DNA of 27,327 bases from JBDHRG01 sp039807445 (GTDB taxonomy: Bacteria > Pseudomonadota > Gammaproteobacteria > Competibacterales > Competibacteraceae), in assembly GCA_039807445.1 (NCBI GenBank), contig JBDHRG010000025.1:1-27327 (forward strand). The letters are read 5' to 3'. The position numbers and the translations under genes were made by a program. Positions 1 to 8,798 of the stretch are shown here, in pieces. Each line of letters begins with the position of its first letter. Position 1 is the stretch's first letter. The notes below the pieces were generated by a model. It saw only the letters and a list, made by a program, of their open reading frames with translations. It had not been told where the DNA came from and did not search any database.

Positions 1-1
1 G

Positions 2-277
2 CGCGGCGGGCCGGTGTACCCGGCAGCCTATCCCGGCGTGCTGCGCGTATGCGGCGACGCGCGCTGCAAGGATGGCGAGTTCTCGCGCCTCGGCGGCGCC
101 CCGGCCGACTTCGGCGCGAGCCCCGCCGGCGGCGGCGCCAGCCTCGCCGCGGCGCGCGTCACCGGCGCATTGGCGGCGCTGCTGGCCGGGACGCCCGACG
201 CCGACGACGCCGACCTCCTCGCGCGCCTCGCGCATCGCTGCCGCTTCGAAGGTCCCGAGCGCAAGCGCGCCGACTGA
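2..277 (+). CDS. Subtilisin-like (S8) serine protease, C-terminal fragment
   Basis: This reading frame is open from the window edge to a TGA at 275-277 and encodes about 91 residues; the start lies upstream of the window. The segment GASLAAARVTG fits the subtilase pattern around the catalytic serine (G-T/A-S-x-A-x-x-x-V-x-G). It is preceded by YPAAYPGVLRV, which resembles the conserved stretch before that motif in subtilases (P-A-x-Y-P-x-V-x-x-V). The catalytic Asp and His would be outside the window. Family knowledge suggests an exported or envelope peptidase, but no signal peptide can be checked. There is little sequence after the serine motif, so the protein ends soon after the catalytic domain. 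The family call is fairly secure; substrate and partners are unknown. Confidence 0.7.
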   Translation, partial: RGGPVYPAAYPGVLRVCGDARCKDGEFSRLGGAPADFGASPAGGGASLAAARVTGALAALLAGTPDADDADLLARLAHRCRFEGPERKRAD

Positions 278-573
278 GCGTGGTTCGGCCACGACGCTTG
301 GCAAGGTCGGGGTGCGGCGGCATGATCCTCCCCAGCCGCGTGGACTCGAGGATCACAGGGGATGTGCCGCTGCAGAAGCTCCGGCGATGCCAATGTCGCG
401 CTGTTCGAACGCCTTGCCGTGCCCGGCCATACCCGGAATGCTTGCGGCTCGGCGCCTCGAAGCTCCGCCCTCGCCCATGTCGTCGGCACCTGTCGCCCCC
501 GTGTTCCCGGTTACGCCTTTTCTCGAGCGGATGCCACGGCGTCCGCTCCGACCTTCATCCGCTGGTTGAACCG
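278..573. other. Intergenic stretch before the restriction island
   Basis: About 296 bases separate the protease stop from the hsdM remnant start. Several frames are open by virtue of GC content, but their translations are rich in Arg/Ala/Pro and show no family resemblance. I see no RNA gene, clear promoter or repeat here. It may hold the old promoter of the hsd operon. Confidence 0.4.
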
Positions 574-730
574 ATGAACCCGATCGAACAGCAGTTCTTC
601 AACGATCTGGAGCGGAAGCTCTGGATCGCCGCCGACAAGTTGCGCTTCAACCTCGACGCTGCCGTCTACAAGCACGTCGTGCTGGGTCTGGTGTTCCTGA
701 AGTACGTCAGCGATGCCTTCGCTACCCAGG
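574..730 (+). pseudogene. hsdM: hsdM remnant: N-terminus of type I methyltransferase subunit
   Basis: From ATG 574 the frame encodes MNPIEQQFFNDLERKLW, then DKLRFNLDAAVYKHVVLGLVFLKYVSDAF, the typical N-terminus of HsdM, the methyltransferase subunit of type I restriction-modification enzymes. Similarity stops at the Phe codon 718-720. The frame then runs through about 19 unrelated residues to a TGA at 775-777. A complete HsdM is around 500 residues with SAM-binding and NPPF/Y motifs; none of that remains. The sequence just after the break, in another frame, looks like the tail of hsdS, so one deletion probably removed most of hsdM and most of hsdS. The product cannot methylate DNA. Confidence 0.85.
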
Positions 731-793
731 CTCTTGTCCGGCGAACTCAGCGTGCTGACCGCAGAATCGACGCCTGAGGATGCGCCGGCATGA
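731..793 (+). pseudogene. Probable hsdS C-terminal tail fused to hsdM remnant
   Basis: In the frame that begins at 731 the sequence encodes LLSGELSVLTAESTPEDAPA and ends at TGA 791-793. A final LLSGEL-type segment is common at the C-terminus of HsdS, the DNA-specificity subunit. The preceding part of HsdS is absent, and the hsdM N-terminus abuts at 721-730. The TGA overlaps the ATG of the next gene (ATGA at 790-793), the coupling expected of the original hsdS-to-next-gene junction. This supports the view that 721-730 is a deletion scar and that the far end of hsdS is original. The HsdS assignment rests on a short motif and position only. Confidence 0.5.
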
Positions 794-1261
794 TTGAGAT
801 CACGGGTCTGGAAGACCTCACCCGGCTGGTCGAATCAGTCGAGCTGGAATGCAAGTTGGCGGCTGGGCAGGACGGGCGCGGCAAGCTACCGGACGACTTC
901 TGGGCTACCTATAGCGCCTTCGCCAATACCCACGGCGGGCTGGTGATCCTCGGCGTCAAGGAGAGGCAGGGGTGGGGTGCTTCGAACTGCGCGGGGTGCA
1001 GCTCCGAACATTCGGGCCCCAGCTCCGAACACTCCCCGGAGCCGAGCGGCGGACGAGATGCCAACGGTTGCCTGCTGAGCGCCCTGCTGGATGCGCCGAT
1101 CGTCGACGACCTCTCCTTGCTGACGCCGACCTTGCCGCGAGGCGCTGGAAAGGCTCGCCACCGAGCCGCGCGAGAAGAAGCGCCTACCGCAGGAGACGAT
1201 GCGGGACATCATCCTGGCCGTGTGTCGGGATCAGTTCCTGACCCTTCCGGAGGAGCGGCAC
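790..1261 (+). pseudogene. AlbA_2 (Schlafen-like) domain gene remnant, deleted and frameshifted
   Basis: From ATG 790 the frame encodes an AlbA_2-like N-terminus (VESVELECKLA, then LPDDFWATYSAFANTHGGLVILGVKE), found in putative DNA- or RNA-binding regulators often embedded in type I restriction loci. After about residue 58 (near 965-975) it jumps to a Ser/Glu/His repeat (SSEHSGPSSEHS) that belongs to a late part of such proteins, so the middle is missing. At 1135 one extra C shifts the frame. The true continuation, ALERLATEPREKKRLPQETM and onward, is in the frame that starts at 1136 and runs without a stop into the ATPase gene at 1262. The winged-helix-like C-terminus (MRDIILAVCRDQFLTL) is cut short. 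A full homologue would be several hundred residues longer. Not functional as read. Confidence 0.7.
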
Positions 1262-2344
1262 ATGTCTAGCGTCAGATCATTGACGGTCACGGGCTACAAG
1301 TCCATCCGTGAGCTGCGCGATTTCAAGCTCGGTAACCTGAACGTACTGATCGGCGCCAACGGCGCCGGCAAGAGCAACTTCATCGGCCTGTTCCGGTTGC
1401 TCAACGAGATGTACGAGCAGCAGCTACAGGTGCATGTCCAGACCCAGGGCGGACCGGATGCGCTGCTGCACTTCGGGCGCAGCACCACCGAGCGCCTGCA
1501 TGCGGAGTTCTTTTTCGGCAACAACGGCTACAAATTCGACCTGATTCCGACCAACGACAACCGGCTGATTTTCGAAAGCGAGATCAGCTGGTTCGGTGGG
1601 GTCTACTACCCCGGTAGCCAGAGTGCCGTGCTCGGCCGAGGGCATGACGAGTCGAAGCTCAAGACCGCGACCGACAAGTACTCACGGTATGTGCGACCAT
1701 CGGTCAGCAGCTGGCGCGTCTACCACTTCCACGACACCGGCGAGAAGGCCAAGGTCAAGCAATCGCATGCTGCCAACGACAACCTGCGGCTGAAGATCGA
1801 CGCGGCCAATCTCGCCGCTTATCTGCGGATGCTGCAGGACAAGCACGCAGCGGAATACCAGCGCATCGTCGAGACGATCCGCCTGGTCGCGCCGTTCTTC
1901 GGCGACTTCGTGCATCGGCCCGGTGAGCCGGAGTTCGTCGAGCTGGAGTGGACGCAAAAGGGGGCGCCCGATACCCCGTTCAAGGCGCACATGCTGTCGG
2001 ACGGCACGCTGCGGTTCATCTGCCTCGCGACGCTGTTGCTCCAGCCCATCACGCTGCTGCCCGATACCATCCTCATCGACGAGCCCGAGCTCGGCTTGCA
2101 CCCGTACGCGATCACGGTACTGGCCGACATCTTCAAGCAGGTGGCCGAGCAGCGGCAGCTGATCGTCTCGACGCAGTCGGTGGAACTGGTCAACGAGCTC
2201 ACGCCCGACGACGTCGTCGTGGTCGACCAGGAGGACGGTGCCTCCATCTTCAGGCGCTTCTCGGAGGACGAGCTTTCCGGCTGGCTCGGACAGTACGCGA
2301 TGGGCGAGCTGTGGAAGCGCAACATCCTCGGCGGGAGGCCGTGA
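1262..2344 (+). CDS. AAA-family ATPase (AAA_21/OLD-like), partner of DUF4276
   Basis: A 360-residue predicted ATPase. Walker A GANGAGKSN lies at about residues 31-39, after SVRSLTVTGYKSIRELRDF, the usual SMC/RecF-like first strand. A signature-like LSDGTLRFICLATLLLQP is at about 242-259, Walker B ILIDEPELGLHP at about 270-281, and a later IVSTQS switch segment follows. ATG 1262 is chosen because GGAGGAG lies a few bases upstream (about 1247-1253); the frame is also open further up through the AlbA_2 remnant, so a fusion product is conceivable. Length and motifs match homologues, so this is the one intact gene of the island. Genes of this type pair with a DUF4276 protein, here immediately downstream, as ATPase plus TOPRIM-like effector modules inside restriction loci. 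An anti-phage role is inferred from family and context. Confidence 0.88.
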   Translation: MSSVRSLTVTGYKSIRELRDFKLGNLNVLIGANGAGKSNFIGLFRLLNEMYEQQLQVHVQTQGGPDALLHFGRSTTERLHAEFFFGNNGYKFDLIPTNDNRLIFESEISWFGGVYYPGSQSAVLGRGHDESKLKTATDKYSRYVRPSVSSWRVYHFHDTGEKAKVKQSHAANDNLRLKIDAANLAAYLRMLQDKHAAEYQRIVETIRLVAPFFGDFVHRPGEPEFVELEWTQKGAPDTPFKAHMLSDGTLRFICLATLLLQPITLLPDTILIDEPELGLHPYAITVLADIFKQVAEQRQLIVSTQSVELVNELTPDDVVVVDQEDGASIFRRFSEDELSGWLGQYAMGELWKRNILGGRP

Positions 2345-2345
2345 C

Positions 2346-3024
2346 ATGATCGAAGTGATCGTGTTCGCCGAGGGGGCGACCGAGGAGCGGTTCATCAAGC
2401 GCGTGGTGGCGCCGACGCTGCGGCCGGCGCAGGTCTTCCTGAAGCCGCAGATGCTCAACACCTCTCAGGACGCCAAGGGCGGTGCGGTGAGCTTCGACCG
2501 GCTGAAGTTCAACGCACGCAACACGCTGCGGCAGAAGCCCGAAGCGGTGCTCACGACCTTCCTCGACCTGTACGGCCTGGATACCCGGTTCCCGAGCTTC
2601 GAGGACGCCCAGGAAGAAGCCCGACGTCTACGCCCGGACCGATTGCCTCGAGCGGGCGCTCCATGCCGCCATCGTGGCGCAGGTCGGCTGCCGGCCCGAG
2701 CGCTTCATCCCGCACATCCAGCCCTACGAGTTCGAAGGACTGCTGTTCTCCGACGTCGAGCAACTGGCCCGCACCGAGCCGGCCTGGCCGAGATTCGCGC
2801 CCGCGCTCGCGAAGGTGCGAGCCGCGTTCGACTCGCCAGAGCACATCAACGACGGCTACGAGACCAAGCCGTCCAGGCGCCTGGAAAACCTGCTCCAGCC
2901 CCGGTACAAGAAGACGCGCCACGGTCCCCTGGCGGCAGAGCACATCACCCTCGCCGCGATGGAGCATGAATGCGCCCACTTCCGGGGCTGGATGGAAAAG
3001 CTGCGGAGCCTGGCGAGCGAATGA
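2346..3024 (+). pseudogene. DUF4276 (TOPRIM-like) gene broken by one extra base
   Basis: ATG 2346 follows the ATPase stop by one base. The first part (IEVIVFAEGATEERFIKRVVAP) has the E-G-x-T-E-E pattern of a TOPRIM-like fold, and LTTFLDLYGL could supply the acidic pair. Homology in this frame ends near residue 89. Removing one G at 2612/2613 restores a continuous reading: KKPDVYARTDCLERALHAAI, then VAQVGCRPERF, IQPYEFEGLLFSD and the C-terminus MEKLRSLASE, ending at TGA 3022-3024 (about 225 residues). All of the protein is therefore present, but split between two frames. The last bases overlap the hsdR start (ATGA). It is either a recent inactivating mutation or a sequencing error. The expected role is the nuclease-like or effector partner of the ATPase. 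Confidence 0.82.
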
Positions 3025-5276
3025 TGAACGAGCGACAACTCGAAGAACTCTGCACCGGCTGGTTCCGTGAAACCGGCTGGGACTACGCCCACGGTCCCGA
3101 CATCGCCCCCGACGGCGAAGCGCCGGCGCGCAGCGACTACCGGCAGGTGATCTTGCGCGCACGGCTGCTCGCTGCCCTGGCCCGAATCAATCCCCGGATC
3201 CCGGCGCCCGCGCTGGAGCAGGCGGCGCACGCAGCCATGACGATCGGCGATCCGCTGCCGATTCGCAAGAACCGCGGCTTCCATCGGCTGCTGCTGGACG
3301 GGGTGCTGGTCGAGTTCTCCGACGGGGACTCGAAGAAAGCCGACCACACCCGGTTCATCGACTTCGCCGACCCGGCGAACAACGAGTTCCTGCTGGTCGA
3401 CCAATTCACCGTCGCCGGCAGCAAGCAGCCGCGCCGTCCGGACTTCGTGGCCTTTGTCAACGGTCTGCCGCTGGCGGTGATCGAGCTGAAGAGCCCGTCG
3501 GACGAGAGCACCGACATCTGGGACGCCTTCAACCAGCTGCAGACCTACAAGGACGAGATCCCGGAGCTGTTCACCTTCAACGAGGCGCTGGTGGTGAGCG
3601 ACGGCATCACCGCGCGGGTGGGTTCGCTGGCGGCGAACCAGGAGCGCTTCCTGCCGTGGCGCACGATCCGCACCGAGGACGATCGGCCGAAGCTCCAGTT
3701 CGAGCTGGAGACGCTGGTGAAGGGCTTCTTCGCGCCGGAGCTGCTGCTCGACTACGTCCGCCACTTCGTGCTGTTCGAGCAGGGCGGCGACAGCGTCGTC
3801 AAGAAGATCGCCGGCTATCACCAGTTCCATGCGGTGCGCGAGGCCGTGCACGCCACGCTGATCGCGGCCGCCTCGCCGGACAAGAGTCTGGTCGAGGTGC
3901 ACGAGGAACGGGCCACCTACGGCAGGCACGTGAAGCTCGGCTCGCGCAAGGCGGGCGTGGTATGGCACACGCAGGGTTCGGGCAAGAGCATCACGATGGC
4001 CTGTTACGCCGGCAAGCTGCTGCAGCAGCCGCAGATGAGGAACCCGACGCTGGTCGTCGTCACCGACCGCAGCGACCTCGATGGCCAGCTGTTCGGTACG
4101 TTCTGCGCCGCCGAGGAGCTGCTGAAGCAGACCCCGGTGCAGGCCGACAGCCGTGAAGCACTGCGCGAGATGCTGGCCTCGCGGCAGGCCGGCGGGATCA
4201 TCTTCACCACGGTGCACAAGTTCACGCTGCTGGACGGGGAGGAGGTCCACCCGCGGCTCTCGGAGCGCGACAACGTGGTGGTGATCTCCGACGAGGCGCA
4301 CCGCAGCCAGTACGGCCTCAAGGCCCGCTTCGACGAGAAGAGCGGCAAGTACGTGTTCGGCTACGCCGAGCACTTGCGCGACGCCCTGCCGAAGGCGACC
4401 TTCATCGGCTTCACCGGCACGCCGATCGCGCTCGAGGACAAGGACACCCGCGCGGTCTTCGGCGACTACGTCAGCATCTACGACATCCAGGACGCGGTCG
4501 ACGACGGCGCCACGATGCCGATCTACTACGAGAGTCGGCTCGCTCGGCTCGACATCGGTCAGGCGGAAATCGAGACCCTCAGCCATCAGGTCGAGGAGGT
4601 CGTCGAGGACGAGGAAGACCCCGCGGTCCGCGAGAAGACCAAGAGCGAGTGGGCGGCGCTCGCGAAGCTGGTGGGCGCCACGCCGCGCCTGCAGCAGGTG
4701 GCCGCCGACCTGGTGCAGCACTTCGAGACGCGCACCGCCACGCTCGAAGGCAAGGCGATGATCGTGTGCATGAGCCGCGACATCTGCGTCCATCTCTACG
4801 ATGCCATTGCCGCGGAGATCAGGGCCCGGGCCCGCAACAACGTGGTGCAGGAACAGAAGTACGGCGAACGCCTGCTGGAGACGCTGCGCAAGTACCACAA
4901 CCGCGCCGTCGAGACCGCGCAGGTCGTCGAAGAGCTGATCCGGATGGCCAGGGAGTTCCAGGCGGCGCTCGCACGCGACGAGGCTCTGGGGCTGAAGCCC
5001 GACGAGATCGCGTTCTACGACGCGCTGGCCGACAACGAGAGCGCGGTGCGCGAACTGGGCGACGCGACGCTGAAGCAGATCGCCGTGGAGATCACCGAGA
5101 AGCTGCGCGCGAGCACCACGGTCGACTGGCAGGTGCGCGAGAGCGTGCGGGCGCGGCTGCGCATCCTCGTCCGGCGCACGCTGCAGAAGTGGAAGTACCC
5201 GCCGGATCGCCAGCCCGAAGCCGTGGAGCTGGTGCTGAAGCAGGCGGAAGCCTTGGCGGATCTCTGGACCTCGTAG
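3021..5276 (+). CDS. hsdR: Type I restriction endonuclease subunit R, internally deleted
   Basis: 751 residues against roughly 1000-1080 for most HsdR. The nuclease domain is present: PDFVAF followed by IELK gives the PD-ExK core (E155, K157). RecA-like domain 1 is present, with Walker A TQGSGKS at about 317-323, DEAH at 424-427 and GFTGTP at about 473. Domain 2 begins (MIVCMSRDICVHLYDAIAA, near residue 597) and then jumps directly to EIRARARNNVVQEQKYGERL, which in complete proteins lies near the start of the C-terminal helical region. Helicase motifs V and VI are missing. The frame stays open, so this is an in-frame deletion of some 250-300 codons around 4810-4826. DNA translocation should be lost. 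With no functional HsdM or HsdS nearby it cannot form a normal complex. The start at 3021 overlaps the DUF4276 stop; ATG 3024 is equally possible. Confidence 0.85.
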   Translation: MMNERQLEELCTGWFRETGWDYAHGPDIAPDGEAPARSDYRQVILRARLLAALARINPRIPAPALEQAAHAAMTIGDPLPIRKNRGFHRLLLDGVLVEFSDGDSKKADHTRFIDFADPANNEFLLVDQFTVAGSKQPRRPDFVAFVNGLPLAVIELKSPSDESTDIWDAFNQLQTYKDEIPELFTFNEALVVSDGITARVGSLAANQERFLPWRTIRTEDDRPKLQFELETLVKGFFAPELLLDYVRHFVLFEQGGDSVVKKIAGYHQFHAVREAVHATLIAAASPDKSLVEVHEERATYGRHVKLGSRKAGVVWHTQGSGKSITMACYAGKLLQQPQMRNPTLVVVTDRSDLDGQLFGTFCAAEELLKQTPVQADSREALREMLASRQAGGIIFTTVHKFTLLDGEEVHPRLSERDNVVVISDEAHRSQYGLKARFDEKSGKYVFGYAEHLRDALPKATFIGFTGTPIALEDKDTRAVFGDYVSIYDIQDAVDDGATMPIYYESRLARLDIGQAEIETLSHQVEEVVEDEEDPAVREKTKSEWAALAKLVGATPRLQQVAADLVQHFETRTATLEGKAMIVCMSRDICVHLYDAIAAEIRARARNNVVQEQKYGERLLETLRKYHNRAVETAQVVEELIRMAREFQAALARDEALGLKPDEIAFYDALADNESAVRELGDATLKQIAVEITEKLRASTTVDWQVRESVRARLRILVRRTLQKWKYPPDRQPEAVELVLKQAEALADLWTS

Positions 5277-5324
5277 CGGCAGCCGAGCCGCATCAGCCAA
5301 TCGGTCCCTGCGAGGTGCGCCACG

Positions 5325-6254
5325 ATGCGACGCAAGATCCCGAACACGCCGGCGCTGATCGCCTTCGAGGCCGCGGCGCGGCACGAGAGCTTCACCAAGG
5401 CTGCCAGCGAGCTGGCGCTGACGCAGAGCGCGGTCTGCCGCCAGATCGCCGGGCTCGAGAGCTTCCTCGGCGTACGGCTGTTCCGCCGCACCAAGCGCGG
5501 AGTGACGCTGACCGAGGCGGGGCTGAGCTACAGCCGCCAGATCGCGGCGCGGCTCGATGCGGTCGAGCGCGACACGCTCGAGCTGATTGCCCACCGCGGA
5601 CTCGGGGGGGCGCTGGAGCTGGCCGTGGTGCCGACCTTCGCGACCAAGTGGTTGTTGCCGCGGCTGGCCGCGTTCCAGCGCGACAACCCCGACATCAGCG
5701 TCAACCTGGGCACGCGCACCCGGCCGTTCCTGTTCGGCGAGACCGAGTTCGACGCCGCGATCTATGCCGGCGACGGCAGCTGGCCCGGTACCGAGGCGCA
5801 CTACCTGCTGCCGGAAGAGGTCCGTCCGGTGTGCAGCCCCGAGCTGATCGCGCCCCGGCGCACGCTGGCGCCGGAAGAGGTCCAGCGCTACCCGCTGCTG
5901 CAGCAGACCACCCGTCCCTATGCCTGGCGCCAGTGGTTCGATTCGCTCGGGCTGCAGGTCGAGCACGACATGACCGGGGCGCGCTACGAGTTGTTCTCGA
6001 TGCTGAGCCAGGCGGCGATCCACCGCATGGGCATCGCGCTGATCCCGCGCTTCCTGATCGAGGACGAACTGGCCGCCGAGCGGCTGCTGATGCCGGTCGA
6101 CCACGCGCTGACGGGCGGCAAGTCGTACTGGCTGGTCTACCCGGAGCGCAAGGCCGAGAGCGCGGTGCTGCAGCGCTTCCGCGACTGGCTGCTCGACGAG
6201 GCGCAGCGCTACCGGCTGGCGCTGCAGGCGCCGGCGAGCGAAGATCGTGCCTGA
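5325..6254 (+). CDS. LysR-family transcriptional regulator (likely regulator of gcdH)
   Basis: A 309-residue protein of normal LysR length. The N-terminal winged helix-turn-helix is clear: LIAFEAAARHESFTKAASEL, then LTQSAVCRQIAGLESFLGVRLFRR and TLTEAG within the first 70 residues. The rest is a substrate-binding-like effector domain (PTFATKWLLPRL near 100-112). The ATG at 5325 begins 48 bases after hsdR and has a weak GAGGTG about 10 bases upstream. gcdH begins 150 bases downstream in the same direction. LysR proteins next to gcdH are common in proteobacteria and respond to glutarate or glutaryl-CoA metabolism; that role is inferred from position. It closely resembles the GcvA-like branch of the family. 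Confidence 0.88.
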   Translation: MRRKIPNTPALIAFEAAARHESFTKAASELALTQSAVCRQIAGLESFLGVRLFRRTKRGVTLTEAGLSYSRQIAARLDAVERDTLELIAHRGLGGALELAVVPTFATKWLLPRLAAFQRDNPDISVNLGTRTRPFLFGETEFDAAIYAGDGSWPGTEAHYLLPEEVRPVCSPELIAPRRTLAPEEVQRYPLLQQTTRPYAWRQWFDSLGLQVEHDMTGARYELFSMLSQAAIHRMGIALIPRFLIEDELAAERLLMPVDHALTGGKSYWLVYPERKAESAVLQRFRDWLLDEAQRYRLALQAPASEDRA

Positions 6255-6284
6255 GTCGCCGACGGCAGGATCATCTGCCAACAA

Positions 6285-6299
6285 GTGCAAGATGCGCAC
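6285..6299. promoter_or_regulatory. Possible LysR operator upstream of gcdH
   Basis: The sequence GTGC-N7-GCAC contains T-N11-A (6286-6298), the general LysR recognition pattern. It lies 105 bases upstream of the gcdH ATG and just downstream of the LysR gene. The motif is short and could occur by chance; a clear sigma-70 promoter is not obvious beside it. Confidence 0.3.
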
Positions 6300-6404
6300 A
6301 AGTTCGTGCCGATTATGCGTTTGCCGTTCGGTTGTGTGGTGTCTAGCATCACTTCAGTTGGCGCCGTCGAGTGCGCTGCCCGCAAGGCTGACCGGAGAGC
6401 GACC

Positions 6405-7598
<1,194 letters not shown>

Positions 7599-7649
7599 GG
7601 GAGCGGCTCCACCCCGGCCTGAAGCGCGCCTCGAGGAAGTCGCTGCAGG

Positions 7650-7675
7650 GGCGATCGACAGGACGGTCGATCGCC
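7650..7675. terminator. Hairpin after gcdH, probable terminator
   Basis: A perfect 10-bp inverted repeat, GGCGATCGAC / GTCGATCGCC, with a 6-base loop (AGGACG) lies about 50 bases after the gcdH stop. There is no T-run on the + strand, so intrinsic termination would be weak; it could also be an operator or mRNA-stabilising stem. The remaining 7599-7879 gap shows no gene I can support. Confidence 0.5.
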
Positions 7676-7879
7676 ACGCCCCAAGGAGTGGCACAGGGCA
7701 GTGCACCGAGGAGCTCGTGCTAGCCGCGCCGGTGGGCGGCGTCTGAAATGTTCCGGCGCCGAGACACGGGCGATCATGCGGCGTACGCTGGGTACCGGGC
7801 ACTCGGACGAAGAGTTGCCCGAAAGCCGATACCCCGGGGCGGGTGTTCGATGGTCAGTGAAGCCTGAGGATATGGAACG

Positions 7880-8779
7880 ATGACGCCGTTCGCGATAGCC
7901 GGCATCCAGATGCATGTCACCGCGCAGAGCAACATCGACGCGATCCGCCAGCGCGTCGACTTGCTGATGCACCTGTACCCCTGGGTGCAGATGGTGGTGC
8001 TGAGCGAACTCGCACCGTTCGGGCCGCTGCTCGAACACGCGCAGGAGCTGCCCGGACCGGCCGAGGAGCCCTTCCAGGCGCTCGCACGCAAGCACCGCAT
8101 CTGGATCTGCACCGGCTCGATGTTCGAGCGCCGCGCCGGGGCGATCTACAACACCGCTTCGGTGATCGACCCCGAAGGCGAGGTGATCGGCCGCCACCGC
8201 AAGCTTTTCCCCTTCTATCCGTTCGAGTCGGGCGTCAAGCCGGGGGAGGACTTCCTGGTGTTCGACGTGCCCGAGGTCGGTCGCTTCGCGGTGCTGATCT
8301 GCTTCGACATGTGGTTCCCCGAAACCACCCGCACCGTCACCGCGATGGGCGCCGAGGTGATCCTGCACCCGGTGCTGACGCACACGATCGACCGCGACGT
8401 CGAGCTGGCGATGGCGCAGGCCAACGCGGCGATGTTCCAGTGCTACATCTTCGACATCAACGGCCTCGGTGCCGGCGGCAACGGCCAGTCGTGCGCGGTC
8501 GACCCGAGCGGGCGCTTCCTGCACCGCTCGCTGACCAACGAGGAATTCATCCCGATCGAGATCGACCTCGACGTGGTGCGCCGCCAGCGCGAAACCGGCA
8601 TGCGCGGCCTCGGCCAGACGCTGAAGAGCTTCCGCGACCGGCGCGTGGATCTGACGATCTACGACCGCGCGCGCTGGACGCACCCCTATCTCGACACGCT
8701 CGGCGCGCTGGTCAAGCCCTGCCAGGGCTCGGTCGCGGCCGCCGGCACGCCGGGGCTGAAGGGCAAGGGCGAGGCCTGA
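7880..8779 (+). CDS. Nitrilase-superfamily carbon-nitrogen hydrolase
   Basis: 299 residues with the three catalytic residues of the superfamily in place: Glu43 in LSELAPFGP, Lys108 in HRKLFPFYPFE and Cys141 in LICFDMWFPET. These enzymes cleave non-peptide C-N bonds (amides, N-carbamoyl groups, sometimes nitriles) through a cysteine thioester. The sequence fits an aliphatic-amidase or carbamoylase-like member better than a true nitrilase, but the substrate cannot be read from it. No signal peptide, so cytoplasmic. ATG 7880 is preceded by TGAGGATAT. It is the first gene of a + strand operon: the C45-type gene follows after 19 bases and the ATP-grasp gene after that, so a shared amide-containing substrate is likely. 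Confidence 0.88.
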   Translation: MTPFAIAGIQMHVTAQSNIDAIRQRVDLLMHLYPWVQMVVLSELAPFGPLLEHAQELPGPAEEPFQALARKHRIWICTGSMFERRAGAIYNTASVIDPEGEVIGRHRKLFPFYPFESGVKPGEDFLVFDVPEVGRFAVLICFDMWFPETTRTVTAMGAEVILHPVLTHTIDRDVELAMAQANAAMFQCYIFDINGLGAGGNGQSCAVDPSGRFLHRSLTNEEFIPIEIDLDVVRRQRETGMRGLGQTLKSFRDRRVDLTIYDRARWTHPYLDTLGALVKPCQGSVAAAGTPGLKGKGEA

Positions 8780-8798
8780 GGCGGCGCGGGGGCGTGGC

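Noticed and set aside
2856..6299. A 1147-residue open frame on the minus strand
   Set aside because: It lies opposite hsdR and the LysR gene, which have clear motifs, and its translation is low-complexity (R/L/V/D/Q-rich). It is a GC-driven antisense shadow.
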